A DNA stretch of 64,000 nucleotides from the NCBI GenBank assembly GCA_035626395.1, contig DASPNR010000044.1:1-64000 (forward strand), read 5' to 3'. Made by a program: the position numbers and the translations under genes. Shown piece by piece: positions 18,077 to 26,757 of the stretch (its first letter is position 1; each line of letters opens with the position of its first letter). Source of the stretch: Candidatus Limnocylindrales bacterium (GTDB lineage Bacteria > Desulfobacterota > Binatia > UBA1149 > CAITLU01). A model generated the notes under the pieces. It worked only from the letters and a program-made list of their open reading frames with translations, had not been told where the DNA came from and made no database searches.

Positions 18077-20629
18077 TCAGTTCGTGACGCTGGGTGCGGC
18101 CTGCTCGACCTGTGCCGTGCTGCCGGTCTGTGGCTCGACGTGCCCGCCCAGCCACTCGCGCGCCCTCTCCGGCGTCAACGGCGTCTTGGCGACGTGATAC
18201 TGCGACGTCGGCACCACGGTGCCCTCGGCGTGACACGAGAAGCAGTCGAAGGAGCCTGCCGGCAGCTGTGACACCGTCTCGACGCGGGCAGGCCCTGCCC
18301 CGGCACCGCCAGCCTCCAGGATGACAGGGCCGAACTCGTAGCCGTCCAGCGCCTGGAAGTAGTCGATGATGTCGGAGGCGTCGCGATCGGTGAGCGGGAA
18401 CGTGGGCATCCGCAGCGTCAGCCATGGGCGCAGCTTGACCGGCTTCATCAGGAAATCGAAGAACCACTCGGCCTGCACCTTGCTGCCTTCGCCGAGCAGG
18501 ATTGGCGGCGCGTATTCGACGTTGTCCGTGAAGTAGCGGCGGATGGCCCCTTCCCTGCCGTCGAAGGAATGGCAGCCCTGGCAGTTGTAACGCGCGACCA
18601 GCTCACGTCCGCGCTTGAGCTTGTTCTCCCGCTCCAGCGACGGCTTGTACTTCGGGTTGATCACGTGCTCGGTGCGGCTGGCCAGGAACACCGTCAATGC
18701 GCGGGCGTCGGCCACGTCGAATCCGAACTGCGGCATGACCTGCTCGATGCGCTCGGTGGCGTAGGTGCGCGGCGTCAGGATCTTGTTGATCGTCCAGTCG
18801 TCCCACGTCGGGGGAATGTCGAGGCGATCGCCGAAATAGAGCTCCTCGAAATGCTTGCCGCCGAACGACGACAGCTCCACGCCGATGCGCGATTCGCCTT
18901 CCATGCCTGTGACGGTATGGCACCCGAAGCAGCCGTACTTGCGGATCAGCTTCTCGCCGGCCTGGACCGTCTCGGCTTTGGCAAGCGTGGCGCGCAGTTC
19001 ATCGTCCGGTGCGGGAGATGGGCCCTGACGCAGCGTCAGCAGGTAGCTCGTGATCGCGCTCGCCTCCTCCTCCGTAAGCCGAAGGCTCGGCATGCGCGGG
19101 TGCTCCGAGTACAGCAGCGGGTTGCGGATCCATGGATAGATCCACCGCCCGTCCGTCTTCTCCGCAATGCGCGCGAGGTTGGGCGCCGTGTCCTTGCCGA
19201 TGGCGACCTGGGAGGCGAACTCCTCCGGCGCGAAGCCGTGGCAGCCGAGGCAGCCGAGATCGCGCGTCAGCTGCTTGCCCTTCTCCACGAGCGCCGGGTC
19301 GTTGGCGTCTACGCCGGGCGGATCGACCTGCGCGGCCAGCCACGCCTTCGACGCTTCCTGCGACGACTGCAAGAGGTAGGCTGCGATGCTGACGGCCTCC
19401 TCGCGCTTGAACATGTAGTTGGGCATGCGGGTGCGCGGACGGAAGCCCTGCGGGTTCTCGATCCACGACACCAGCCATTCCGGCGACACTTTTGCGGCGA
19501 TCCGCGACAACGACGGTCCGACCTTCTCGAGGTCCTCGAAGCCGCTGGTCAGATGGCAGCCGTGGCAGCCCATTTCCTGGAACAGCCACTCTCCGCGCGC
19601 AGCGGTCTCGGCACCCGCCACGTTCTGGACCGAGGCGTGGCAGGTGAGACACTTCGATTCGACCTTGTCGGCGACGTTCAGGAGCGGGTCCTCCCAGAAC
19701 GCAACCTTTCCGTGCGCAAGCTCCACGGCGTTGATGGAGGCGCCCTGGCCGCCGTGGCACGGCGTGCAACCGAAGCTGCGCACCTCGTGATTGCCCAGGT
19801 AGTAGGCGCGGTCGGGATGGGTCTTGAGCGGGTTCTGCTGGTCCTCGAAGCCGGGCCGGTCGATGGCGACGTGGCAGTTCTGGCAGCGCTCGACGCGATC
19901 AACCCAGTTCTCGAAGTTGTTGCGCTCGAAGCCGACGAGCACGACCTGCTCGATGGTCGGAACCGCGGCAACGCGACGGCCGAAAAGGTTCAGGGAGACG
20001 CCGTCCAGGCGCGTCGTCAGGCTCTCGATCTCCTTGTTGTACGGCCGCATCTTCTCGACGAGGTCCTTCTCGCGGCCGCGCACCTTTTCCATGTCGGCTT
20101 CGACGGCAGCCATCTCGGCGGTGACGCGGTCGAGACGCGCGACGTATTCCTCGGCGCGCTTCTGGGTCGCCTCCAGATGCTTGTGCTCCTCGGCTCCCGT
20201 CTGTCCGTGGTGCTGGGCATGCTCGAGCCAGTACCAGGCTTCCTCGACCTCGCCCTTGACGATGCGGACGTCCTGGTCGGCCTCCATGTGCTGGATCGCC
20301 AGCTCGTCCTTGCGCGCCTGCAACCGGTCGAGCTCCGCCTTGGCCTCGCCGCTTTCCAGGCTCTGCCGCAGCGCCGCGAGCTCGTCGCGCAGCTTGATGT
20401 ACTCCGGGTCCTTGGCCAGACGCTCTTCTTCGGCGACGATGTCCTTGTCGTATTTGGCGATGGCGATCCGATAGAAGTCGGTCTTGAACTTCTTCCACAG
20501 GTGCCGCGAGAAGGCGTCCTGCCAGATCGCCCACACCATGCAGGCAACCAGAACCCCGATGGCGAACAAGAAGACGGCCCCGTAGGATCGCTTTTCCTCT
20601 TCTTCGACTAAGCCACGTCCGGTCGTCAT
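18077..20629 (-). CDS. membrane-anchored octahaem cytochrome c of a quinol oxidoreductase
   Basis: 850 residues. One N-terminal membrane helix (about 17-37) is followed by a long charged coiled coil (about 60-210), then eight CxxCH haem motifs starting at Cys249, 288, 327, 355, 460, 567, 683 and 796. MP-containing ligand loops (RMPNYMF, RMPSLRL, VMPQFGF, RMPTFPL) mark mono-haem cytochrome c-like modules in the C-terminal half. As the last gene of the Rieske/cytochrome b operon it should take electrons from the Rieske centre, in place of cytochrome c1. The coiled coil between anchor and haems is unusual. ATG with GGAG 7 bases upstream. Confidence 0.88.
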   Translation of the reverse strand: MTTGRGLVEEEEKRSYGAVFLFAIGVLVACMVWAIWQDAFSRHLWKKFKTDFYRIAIAKYDKDIVAEEERLAKDPEYIKLRDELAALRQSLESGEAKAELDRLQARKDELAIQHMEADQDVRIVKGEVEEAWYWLEHAQHHGQTGAEEHKHLEATQKRAEEYVARLDRVTAEMAAVEADMEKVRGREKDLVEKMRPYNKEIESLTTRLDGVSLNLFGRRVAAVPTIEQVVLVGFERNNFENWVDRVERCQNCHVAIDRPGFEDQQNPLKTHPDRAYYLGNHEVRSFGCTPCHGGQGASINAVELAHGKVAFWEDPLLNVADKVESKCLTCHASVQNVAGAETAARGEWLFQEMGCHGCHLTSGFEDLEKVGPSLSRIAAKVSPEWLVSWIENPQGFRPRTRMPNYMFKREEAVSIAAYLLQSSQEASKAWLAAQVDPPGVDANDPALVEKGKQLTRDLGCLGCHGFAPEEFASQVAIGKDTAPNLARIAEKTDGRWIYPWIRNPLLYSEHPRMPSLRLTEEEASAITSYLLTLRQGPSPAPDDELRATLAKAETVQAGEKLIRKYGCFGCHTVTGMEGESRIGVELSSFGGKHFEELYFGDRLDIPPTWDDWTINKILTPRTYATERIEQVMPQFGFDVADARALTVFLASRTEHVINPKYKPSLERENKLKRGRELVARYNCQGCHSFDGREGAIRRYFTDNVEYAPPILLGEGSKVQAEWFFDFLMKPVKLRPWLTLRMPTFPLTDRDASDIIDYFQALDGYEFGPVILEAGGAGAGPARVETVSQLPAGSFDCFSCHAEGTVVPTSQYHVAKTPLTPERAREWLGGHVEPQTGSTAQVEQAAPSVTN

Positions 20630-20677
20630 TGTCCGTCTCCGTTCCGTTCCGCTAGGCGGCGGCCGGAACCCCGTGCA

Positions 20678-20836
20678 TCAAGACTCGATCCTGCGTCCCA
20701 TGTAGAAGAGCGCGGCGCTCGCGGTGGCGATCAGCAGCTCCTGCATCATGGCCTCGCGCGTCAGCCCCACGTACAGCGCCAGCCCGATGCCGGCGAGCCC
20801 GGCCAGCTGAAGCCCCTTCCCCACGTAGAAGGACAC
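20678..20836 (-). CDS. 52-residue membrane protein of the cytochrome bc operon
   Basis: A short frame from GTG (20836) to TGA (20678-20680) sits exactly between subunit IV (6-base gap) and the octahaem gene. It begins VSFYVGKGLQLAGLAGIGL and contains two hydrophobic stretches (about 9-25 and 31-46) ending GRRIES. GAGG overlaps the upstream stop as ribosome site. Size, position and hydrophobicity fit a small accessory subunit, such as those of other bc and b6f complexes. I know no named family for it. Confidence 0.65.
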   Translation of the reverse strand: MSFYVGKGLQLAGLAGIGLALYVGLTREAMMQELLIATASAALFYMGRRIES

Positions 20837-20842
20837 GCGGCC

Positions 20843-21676
20843 TCAGACGTTGATCCAAGGCGTCACCATGATGTATTTCACGTTGAAACCGAGGCGAAGA
20901 ATCATCTTGAAGACGACGGCCCACATGTTCAGGAACAGGAAGGCCGTCAGCTGGAAGCGTGCCTGCCCCCAGCGCTGCATGAATTCCTTGCCCTTGTAGC
21001 GGACGATCGCCCAGTACAGCAGCGCGGTGCCGATCACGAAGTAGCCGACCACCACGGCCAGACCGAATGCCGCCGAGGCCCAATAGTCGCGCAGGCCGAA
21101 CAGATAGGGCAGGTCGACGGCCGTCATTGCGACCACCTTGTGGTTGTCCCACGGGTCCCAGGGCCAGAACCAGTTCCAGCCGGGGCCCCGGATGAACGTC
21201 CCGATAACGATCAGGACGATCCAGAGGATGTGGAAGCCCACGAAGAACGTCCACAACTCGAACTTGCGCTCGGCGTAGGTGTAGTAGCCGTTGCCCTTGG
21301 GGTTGATGTCGATGAACGGCAGCACCATCAGCCCGACGATGATGAACGAGGGCAGCACCACGCCGGCGTGCCACGGGTCGAAGTAGACGAGGATTTCCTG
21401 CAGCCCCAGGAAGTACCACGGCGCCTTGGATGGATTGGGCGTGCGCGTCGGCGCCGCCGGTTCCTCCAGCGGCGCGTCCACCAGCAGCGACCATACCAGC
21501 ATGCCGGCGATGACGACGAGCGCGCACAGGAACTCGGCGCGCACCAGGTGCGGCCACGTATGGATCTTGTCATCACCCGGCCCCTTGGCCTTGCGGATGG
21601 TCTGCTCGACGCGCTTGGCCGCTGCGAGCTGGGCGGGTGGCCTTCCGACTTCCGTCAGTACCTTCGGCTCTGCCAT
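20843..21676 (-). CDS. cytochrome b C-terminal part (subunit IV type)
   Basis: 277 residues, corresponding to the C-terminal half of cytochrome b (PetD-like), which forms part of the quinol-oxidation (Qo) site. The Qo signature, usually PEWY, reads APWY (residues 85-88) in NPSKAPWYFLGLQE. Several hydrophobic helices follow. The C-terminus is longer than plant subunit IV and adds at least one more helix. The ATG at 21676 has GAGGA upstream and starts 7 bases after the cytochrome b6 stop. The longer open frame to 21856 lies inside that gene and is ignored. Confidence 0.88.
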   Translation of the reverse strand: MAEPKVLTEVGRPPAQLAAAKRVEQTIRKAKGPGDDKIHTWPHLVRAEFLCALVVIAGMLVWSLLVDAPLEEPAAPTRTPNPSKAPWYFLGLQEILVYFDPWHAGVVLPSFIIVGLMVLPFIDINPKGNGYYTYAERKFELWTFFVGFHILWIVLIVIGTFIRGPGWNWFWPWDPWDNHKVVAMTAVDLPYLFGLRDYWASAAFGLAVVVGYFVIGTALLYWAIVRYKGKEFMQRWGQARFQLTAFLFLNMWAVVFKMILRLGFNVKYIMVTPWINV

Positions 21677-21683
21677 GGCTTCC

Positions 21684-22454
21684 TCAAAGCGACGGGCCGG
21701 AGAGGCCGTCGCGGCGAATGCGCCAGAAGTGCACGATGAGGAAAAGCGTCGTGAGCAGCGGAATGAAGATGCAGTGCAGGATGTAGAAACGCAGCAGCGT
21801 GTGAGGGCCGATCTCGCCGCCGCCGAACAGGAACGCGCGCGCATCGTACACGGCATTGACGCCGGTGAATTCGCGGAAGGGTCCCTCGTGCCCCAGCAGC
21901 GGAGTGGCGCGCGCCATGTTCGAGCCCACCGTCACGGCCCAGATCGAGAGCTGGTCCCACGGCAGCAGATAGCCGGTGAAGCTGAGCAGCAGCGTCAGCA
22001 CCAGCAACACCACGCCGACGACCCAGTTGAACTCGCGAGGCGGTTTGTACGAGCCGGTCATGAACACACGGAACATGTGCAGCCACACCGCGATGACCAT
22101 GGCGTGGGCCGCCCAGCGGTGCATGTTGCGCATCAGCATGCCGAAAGGCATGTCGAACTCGAGGTACTTCATGTCCGCGTAGGCGTACTCGGCCACGGGA
22201 CGGTAGTAGAACATCAGGTAGATGCCGGTGACGACGGTGATGAGGAACATCAGGAACGTGATGCCGCCCATGCACCAGGTGAACTTCAGCCTTACGCCGT
22301 GGCGGCGGACCTTGGACGGGTGCAGATGCAACCAGACGTTGCCCGATACCGCCAGCACGCGGTTGCGAGGCGTGTCGTCGTAGCCGTGCCGGAACATCGA
22401 CTGCCAGACCTGGCTGGCAACGATCGATTCCTTGAAATCGTCCCACTTGCTCAT
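21684..22454 (-). CDS. cytochrome b6-type N-terminal cytochrome b
   Basis: 256 residues: the four-helix, two-haem half of cytochrome b. Haem ligand pairs are His112/His126 and His227/His242 (spacing 14 and 15, as in cytochrome b6). FTGYLLPWDQLSIWAVTV and HFWRIRRDGLSGP are conserved family blocks. It transfers electrons from quinol across the inner membrane. The ATG at 22454 is chosen for its AAGGA ribosome site; an ATG five codons upstream is also open. Split b6/IV organisation is common in bacteria that use menaquinol. Confidence 0.93.
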   Translation of the reverse strand: MSKWDDFKESIVASQVWQSMFRHGYDDTPRNRVLAVSGNVWLHLHPSKVRRHGVRLKFTWCMGGITFLMFLITVVTGIYLMFYYRPVAEYAYADMKYLEFDMPFGMLMRNMHRWAAHAMVIAVWLHMFRVFMTGSYKPPREFNWVVGVVLLVLTLLLSFTGYLLPWDQLSIWAVTVGSNMARATPLLGHEGPFREFTGVNAVYDARAFLFGGGEIGPHTLLRFYILHCIFIPLLTTLFLIVHFWRIRRDGLSGPSL

Positions 22455-22485
22455 GCTGATCCTTCCCAATCTCGGAGCGCGCCGA

Positions 22486-23085
22486 TCAGGCTCGCAGGTA
22501 CGCGCCCGGTCGCTCCCAATCCCCTTTCTCGTACCGGTACTTCACGCCCACGTCGACGACGAGTTGGCCGTCCTCGGCCTGCGTGATGCGGACGCGTTCG
22601 AGCGGTCGCGGCGCGGGACCCTCGAAATTGATGCCGGTGGGATAGAAGCCGCTGCCGTGGCAGGGGCACTTGAACTTGTTGTCGGCCTTGAGCCAGCGCG
22701 GCGTACAGCCGAGATGGGTGCACTTGGCGAACAGCGCATAGATGCCTTCGGCCTCTCGCACGATCCAGACGCGATAGTCCTTCTTGAACTTCTCGCTGAC
22801 CTCGCCGATCGGATATTCGTCGAGCGTGCCTGCCTTGAACGTGGTGTCGGGCGTGAACAGCACCCGCGGAAACGCGGACCGCACGGCAGCCAGCAGCGCG
22901 ACGGTAGAGACCAGGCCGAAGCCCATCCAGCCCATGCGGCCGAAGAAATCCCTTCGCGACCACAGGCTCGGCATCACCGTTTTCTGTTGCATGCGCCGCG
23001 CCCGCTCTTGCGACTGCTCCTCGAGGCGGCGGCTCTGCAGCTCCGCAACCTGCTCTGGCGTTAGCTCGTCCTTGACCTTGGCCAT
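22486..23085 (-). CDS. Rieske iron-sulfur protein
   Basis: 199 residues: a twin-arginine type N-terminus (SRRDFFGRMG, about 43-52) followed by one membrane helix, then a Rieske fold with the [2Fe-2S] ligand boxes CTHLGC (122-127) and CPCHGSGF (140-147). It takes one electron from quinol at the Qo site and passes it to the cytochrome c subunit. The N-terminal 40 residues are a charged helical extension. Confidence 0.95.
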   Translation of the reverse strand: MAKVKDELTPEQVAELQSRRLEEQSQERARRMQQKTVMPSLWSRRDFFGRMGWMGFGLVSTVALLAAVRSAFPRVLFTPDTTFKAGTLDEYPIGEVSEKFKKDYRVWIVREAEGIYALFAKCTHLGCTPRWLKADNKFKCPCHGSGFYPTGINFEGPAPRPLERVRITQAEDGQLVVDVGVKYRYEKGDWERPGAYLRA

Positions 23086-23119
23086 CTGGTCTCCCTGAGG
23101 TCGCCGGGAAGCGGTCCGG

Positions 23120-23569
23120 CTATTCCTCGCCTTCCCGCTCGCCCGGTATCAGCTTCGCGACGAGTCCCGAAACCGTTCCGATGATCATCATGCCGCCGCC
23201 GATGAGCACGAGCGTTACGCCCACGGGCGGAAACAACAGCGATACCAACAGACCGACCGGCAGGACGAGAACACCGTAGCCGAACGCGACTTTCGTCAGC
23301 CCGCCCTGACGCTCGCTCGGTGCCTTCTCCATTTCACGCGCGTGCTGGAAGCGCTCGTCGTCGTGTGCAACGGGGAGCCGCTCGCGCACCAGGCTGACGG
23401 CGTAGTCGTGCAGCGACTCGCGATCGGCGGCAGGACCGCCGTCGATGGCACGGGCCATGTCGTCGGCCAGCTCCTCGAGGCGCCGCTCAATTGCCGCCGC
23501 CCTAGCGGCCTCCGAGGGGGCTTCGGCTGCGCCGCTGCGCTCCTCCGAGTCATGCTCACTGGTTGCCAA
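23120..23569 (-). CDS. two-helix membrane protein, first gene of the Rieske operon
   Basis: 149 residues. The first 90 are hydrophilic and helical, with Glu- and Arg-rich stretches. Two membrane helices follow (about 93-112 and 116-138), and the end is charged. I do not recognise the family. It precedes the Rieske gene by 34 bases under a putative promoter at 23592-23618, so it is either an assembly factor or an accessory subunit. The only available start near the N-terminus is a TTG without a clear ribosome site, so the start is uncertain. Confidence 0.65.
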   Translation of the reverse strand: MATSEHDSEERSGAAEAPSEAARAAAIERRLEELADDMARAIDGGPAADRESLHDYAVSLVRERLPVAHDDERFQHAREMEKAPSERQGGLTKVAFGYGVLVLPVGLLVSLLFPPVGVTLVLIGGGMMIIGTVSGLVAKLIPGEREGEE

Positions 23570-23591
23570 ACAAGAACACCGATTCGGCGTA

Positions 23592-23618
23592 AGTATGCCA
23601 AACCCCGGCTACCGTCAA
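23592..23618 (-). promoter_or_regulatory. putative promoter of the Rieske/cytochrome bc operon
   Basis: Minus strand: TTGACG (23613-23618), a 15-base spacer, CATACT (23592-23597). The spacer is short, but no other TTGAC lies in this divergent region. It fits the pattern seen before other genes here. Confidence 0.4.
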
Positions 23619-23653
23619 ATCTGCACAGAGACGTGCAAGTATTTGGATTTCAT

Positions 23654-24415
23654 ATGAAAACCATGTCATTGCCGTTTGGCTTATACTCCCGTATCCAACC
23701 GCTAATGAGCCTGCTGAGCGCGCGCGTACGCGGCCTTCTGCGCCTTGTCGCCATTGACGCCGCCTGTGCTGCATGCGGCGCCCGAACGGCGGCCTTCTGC
23801 GCGGAGTGCCGCATCGCCAGCGGCATCCCCGAAGCGGGTGCCCGCTGTGCCCTGATGGGCGGGCGAAAGCTGTGGTTCCTCGCGTCGTACTGGTGCCGCC
23901 GCGTTTCGCCGCCGGTTCCGACGCCGGCGGTGGAGGCGCTGCTACGCTTCAAGCACCGCGCCGACCGGCAACGCGGACGATCTCTGGCTCGCGCGTTCGC
24001 GACCGCGCTCACCGAACACGCGCGAACGTTCGACGCGGTCGTCGCCATTCCCGCATCCTCGACGCGCGCCCGCGCGCGCGCTCTCGACCCGGCCGCCTGG
24101 TTTGCGCGGGCACTCGCAGCGCGCGGCGGAGTCGCTTTCCGCAGCCGGCTGCTGCAGCGCCGGCGCGACGTGCGGCCGCAGCGCGGCCTCGGGGGAGCCC
24201 AGAGACGCTCCAATGTCCGAGGGGCGTTCGGCACTTGCGCTGCCGTGCCCGACGGATATTCGCTCCTGCTGATCGACGACGTCTGCACCACCGGCTCGAC
24301 CCTGGGCGAGGCCGCTGCCGCGCTCGAAGCCGCGGGGGCCGCCAGGGTCGAGCTGGCGGTGCTGGCGTGTGCAGACATGGCGCTGTGCCGGCAATGTCCA
24401 TCGATGATCGATTGA
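23654..24415 (+). CDS. ComF-family phosphoribosyltransferase-like protein
   Basis: 253 residues. A Cys-rich N-terminal segment (CAACGARTAAFCAEC) resembles the zinc finger of ComF proteins. The C-terminal PRTase motif is LLLIDDVCTTGSTL. ComF proteins assist DNA uptake in competent bacteria, but many carriers are not known to be competent and their PRTase substrate is unclear. The start could also be the ATG at 23705, because AT-rich promoter-like sequence covers 23640-23690. The gene overlaps the following methyltransferase by 22 bases. Confidence 0.8.
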   Translation: MKTMSLPFGLYSRIQPLMSLLSARVRGLLRLVAIDAACAACGARTAAFCAECRIASGIPEAGARCALMGGRKLWFLASYWCRRVSPPVPTPAVEALLRFKHRADRQRGRSLARAFATALTEHARTFDAVVAIPASSTRARARALDPAAWFARALAARGGVAFRSRLLQRRRDVRPQRGLGGAQRRSNVRGAFGTCAAVPDGYSLLLIDDVCTTGSTLGEAAAALEAAGAARVELAVLACADMALCRQCPSMID

Positions 24416-24951
24416 GGTGGGAGAAGCGTCACGAAGTCGCGCGATCGTCGTCGCCGCTGGCGTCCATCGCCCTCCTCCCCGATGCTGCCGCAGCTTCGGA
24501 TTTGGCTCTGGACGTTGCGTGCGGGCAGGGCCGGCACGCGCTGGCGCTGGCGGAGAAAGGATACCGCGTCGTGGCAGCCGACGTTTCTCGCCACGCGCTC
24601 GCACATCTTCGCAGTCGCACACGGTATCCAGCAGGCCGCGTCCTTCCGGTGCAGGTCGATCTGGACGCCTGGCCATTCCGCAACGGGGCCTTCGACGTGA
24701 TCGTGCAGACCGACTTTCTCGACCGGCAACTGCTGCCGGTGCTGGCCGATGCGCTGCGTTGCGGGGGAATGCTGCTGATCGATACGTTCCTGGCAGCCGC
24801 GCACCCGAACGCCGAAGGGCCGTCGAATCCAGACTACATTCTCCGACGCAACGAGCTGCCTGCGATCTATTCGCATCTCGACCTGCTGCACTACTGCGAG
24901 GTCGACGGTGCCACGGCGCGAGCTCGGCTTCTGGCGCGACGAACGCGCTGA
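24394..24951 (+). CDS. class I SAM-dependent methyltransferase (TehB-like)
   Basis: 185 residues. The N-terminal RLRWEKRH is typical of this small methyltransferase group. Motif I is LALDVACGQGRHA, followed by VVAADVSRHAL and FDVIVQTDFLDRQLL. The substrate is unknown; related proteins include tellurite/selenite detoxifying enzymes and general small-molecule methyltransferases. It starts inside the end of comF (ATG 24394), which suggests coupled translation. Confidence 0.8.
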   Translation: MSIDDRLRWEKRHEVARSSSPLASIALLPDAAAASDLALDVACGQGRHALALAEKGYRVVAADVSRHALAHLRSRTRYPAGRVLPVQVDLDAWPFRNGAFDVIVQTDFLDRQLLPVLADALRCGGMLLIDTFLAAAHPNAEGPSNPDYILRRNELPAIYSHLDLLHYCEVDGATARARLLARRTR

Positions 24952-25019
24952 GCCGGCTGCGCACGCATCGTGCAGACGAGTTCATTGACATGCTGGGTAC
25001 GGTCGGTTAGTCGCACCGC

Positions 25020-26066
25020 GTGAAGGCTTCCTCGCGCCCGCTCACCTACCGCACGGCCGGCGTCGACATCGATGCCGCGGATCGTTTCGTCAGCCGCATC
25101 GGCAAGATCGCGGCCGCGACGCGGCAGCCGGGCGTGCTCGCCGGCATCGGACCGTTCGCTGCAGCCGTGGCCGTTCCCAAGGGAATGCGCCAGCCGGTGA
25201 TGGTGTCCTCGACCGACGGCGTCGGCACCAAGCTGGCCGTGGCGCGTCTGGCCGATCGGCACGACACAATCGGCATCGACCTGGTCGCCATGAATGCCAA
25301 TGATCTGGTCACCACCGGCGCGCGGCCTCTCTTCTTTCTCGATTATCTGGCCGTCGGCGTGCTCGCATCGGTGGATGCCGAGGCGATCGTCCGCGGCATC
25401 GCGCAAGGCTGTCGCCAGGCCGGGATGAGCCTGGTGGGCGGCGAGACCGCCGAGATGCCCGGCTTCTACAAACGCGGCGAATACGATCTGGCGGGCTTCT
25501 GCGTCGGCGCCGTCGAACGCAGGTCGATGATCGATGGAAGCGGCGTGCGGTCCGGCGACGTCATTCTGGGACTGGAATCCAGCGGCCTGCACAGCAACGG
25601 CTACAGCCTGGCAAGGCGCGCGCTGAAAGCGACGACCCGTGCGAGCCTTGCCCGTCGCGTTCCCGAGCTCGGCACGACGCTGGCCGACGAGCTGCTGAAG
25701 CCTACCGTCATCTACGTTCGGCCGCTGCTCGAGCTGCTGGGCAAGATGAAGCTGCACGCCATGGCGCACATCACCGGCGGTGGGCTCTCCGGCAATCTGG
25801 TGCGTGTGCTGCCGCAGAAAGCGCGCGCCGTGATCTCGCGTCGCGCGCTGCCGCAGCTGCCCGTGTTCACTCTCATTCGCGAGTGCGGCCGCATCCGCGA
25901 TGAGGAGATGGAGCGCACGTTCAACTGCGGGACCGGCTTCGTCGTGATCGTGCCCGAGCGCGATGCCGACGCAGCCACGCGCCTGCTGCGGCGTCGCGGC
26001 ATCGGCACGCGTGCCATCGGCGTCGTGGAGCGAGGGCCGCGCAGCGTCGTCTATTCCGATGACTGA
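25020..26066 (+). CDS. purM: phosphoribosylformylglycinamidine cyclo-ligase (AIR synthetase)
   Basis: Fifth step of purine synthesis: FGAM plus ATP to AIR. The 348-residue protein carries family blocks TYRTAGVDIDAAD, STDGVGTKLAVA, DLVAMNANDLVTTGARPLFFLDYLA, GGETAEMPGFY and HITGGGLSGN. The start is GTG at 25020. It overlaps purN by 8 bases (ATGACTGA), so the two steps are coupled. The last stretch, with a basic patch RLLRRRGIGTRAIG, is ordinary for the family. Confidence 0.96.
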   Translation: MKASSRPLTYRTAGVDIDAADRFVSRIGKIAAATRQPGVLAGIGPFAAAVAVPKGMRQPVMVSSTDGVGTKLAVARLADRHDTIGIDLVAMNANDLVTTGARPLFFLDYLAVGVLASVDAEAIVRGIAQGCRQAGMSLVGGETAEMPGFYKRGEYDLAGFCVGAVERRSMIDGSGVRSGDVILGLESSGLHSNGYSLARRALKATTRASLARRVPELGTTLADELLKPTVIYVRPLLELLGKMKLHAMAHITGGGLSGNLVRVLPQKARAVISRRALPQLPVFTLIRECGRIRDEEMERTFNCGTGFVVIVPERDADAATRLLRRRGIGTRAIGVVERGPRSVVYSDD

Positions 26067-26757
26067 GACCGGCAAGCCGCCGCTGCCCATCGCGGTCCTG
26101 GCTTCGGGCAGCGGGACCAATTTCGAATCGATCGCCGCGGCCATCGATCGCGGGGAGCTGCATGCGAGCATTCGCGTGCTCGTGTGCAACCGCCCTGCGG
26201 CGGCGGTCCTGGGAAAAGCGGGCAGGCGCGGCATCGAGACGCGCGTCATCCCGCATCGCGACTACGCCAGCCGCGAGGCGTTCGATGCGGCCGTTGCCGA
26301 CGTTCTCGGCCAGTACAGCGTCGAGCTGGTGGTGATGGCCGGGTTCGACCGCGTCGTGACGCCCGTGCTGCTGCGGCGCTTCGCACAGCGGGTGATCAAC
26401 GTCCACCCGGCCTTGCTTCCGGCGTTTCGTGGCGCGCATGCGCAGGCGCAGGCCGCGGAGTACGGCGTGACCATCGCGGGCGCGACCGTCCACTTCGTGG
26501 ACGAAGCCGTCGACCACGGGCCCATCATCCTGCAGGCGGCAGTCCCGGTCGCCGCCGGAGAGGATGCGGAGACGGTGCGGCTGCGCATCCTGGAGCAGGA
26601 GCACCGGATCTACCCTTACGCCATCCAGCTGTTCGCGGAGGGGCGCCTTTCGATCGAAGGGCGCCGCGTGATCATCGATGGCCTCGCACAACCGCCGGCG
26701 GGAGCACTGATCAGCCCGCCGCTGCCCGAGCGGTGGGGTCAGCGTTCGTCCGAGTAG
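26059..26757 (+). CDS. purN: phosphoribosylglycinamide formyltransferase (GAR transformylase)
   Basis: Uses 10-formyl-THF to formylate GAR. The 232-residue protein has VLASGSGTNFESI for phosphate binding, the catalytic region RVINVHPALLPAFRGAHAQAQA (Asn and His), and GATVHFVDEAVDHGPII with the catalytic Asp. It starts within the end of purM. Its stop lies 19 bases inside the convergent glycosyltransferase gene. PurU (28021-28890), encoded nearby, acts on the same cofactor. Confidence 0.96.
   Translation: MTETGKPPLPIAVLASGSGTNFESIAAAIDRGELHASIRVLVCNRPAAAVLGKAGRRGIETRVIPHRDYASREAFDAAVADVLGQYSVELVVMAGFDRVVTPVLLRRFAQRVINVHPALLPAFRGAHAQAQAAEYGVTIAGATVHFVDEAVDHGPIILQAAVPVAAGEDAETVRLRILEQEHRIYPYAIQLFAEGRLSIEGRRVIIDGLAQPPAGALISPPLPERWGQRSSE

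Noticed and set aside
18569..20611. A 680-codon + strand frame across the octahaem cytochrome gene
   Set aside because: Antisense shadow; the eight CxxCH motifs on the other strand decide the case.
23654..24951. DNA-uptake cluster suggested by ComF
   Set aside because: No other competence gene is present; ComF-like proteins are common in non-competent bacteria.
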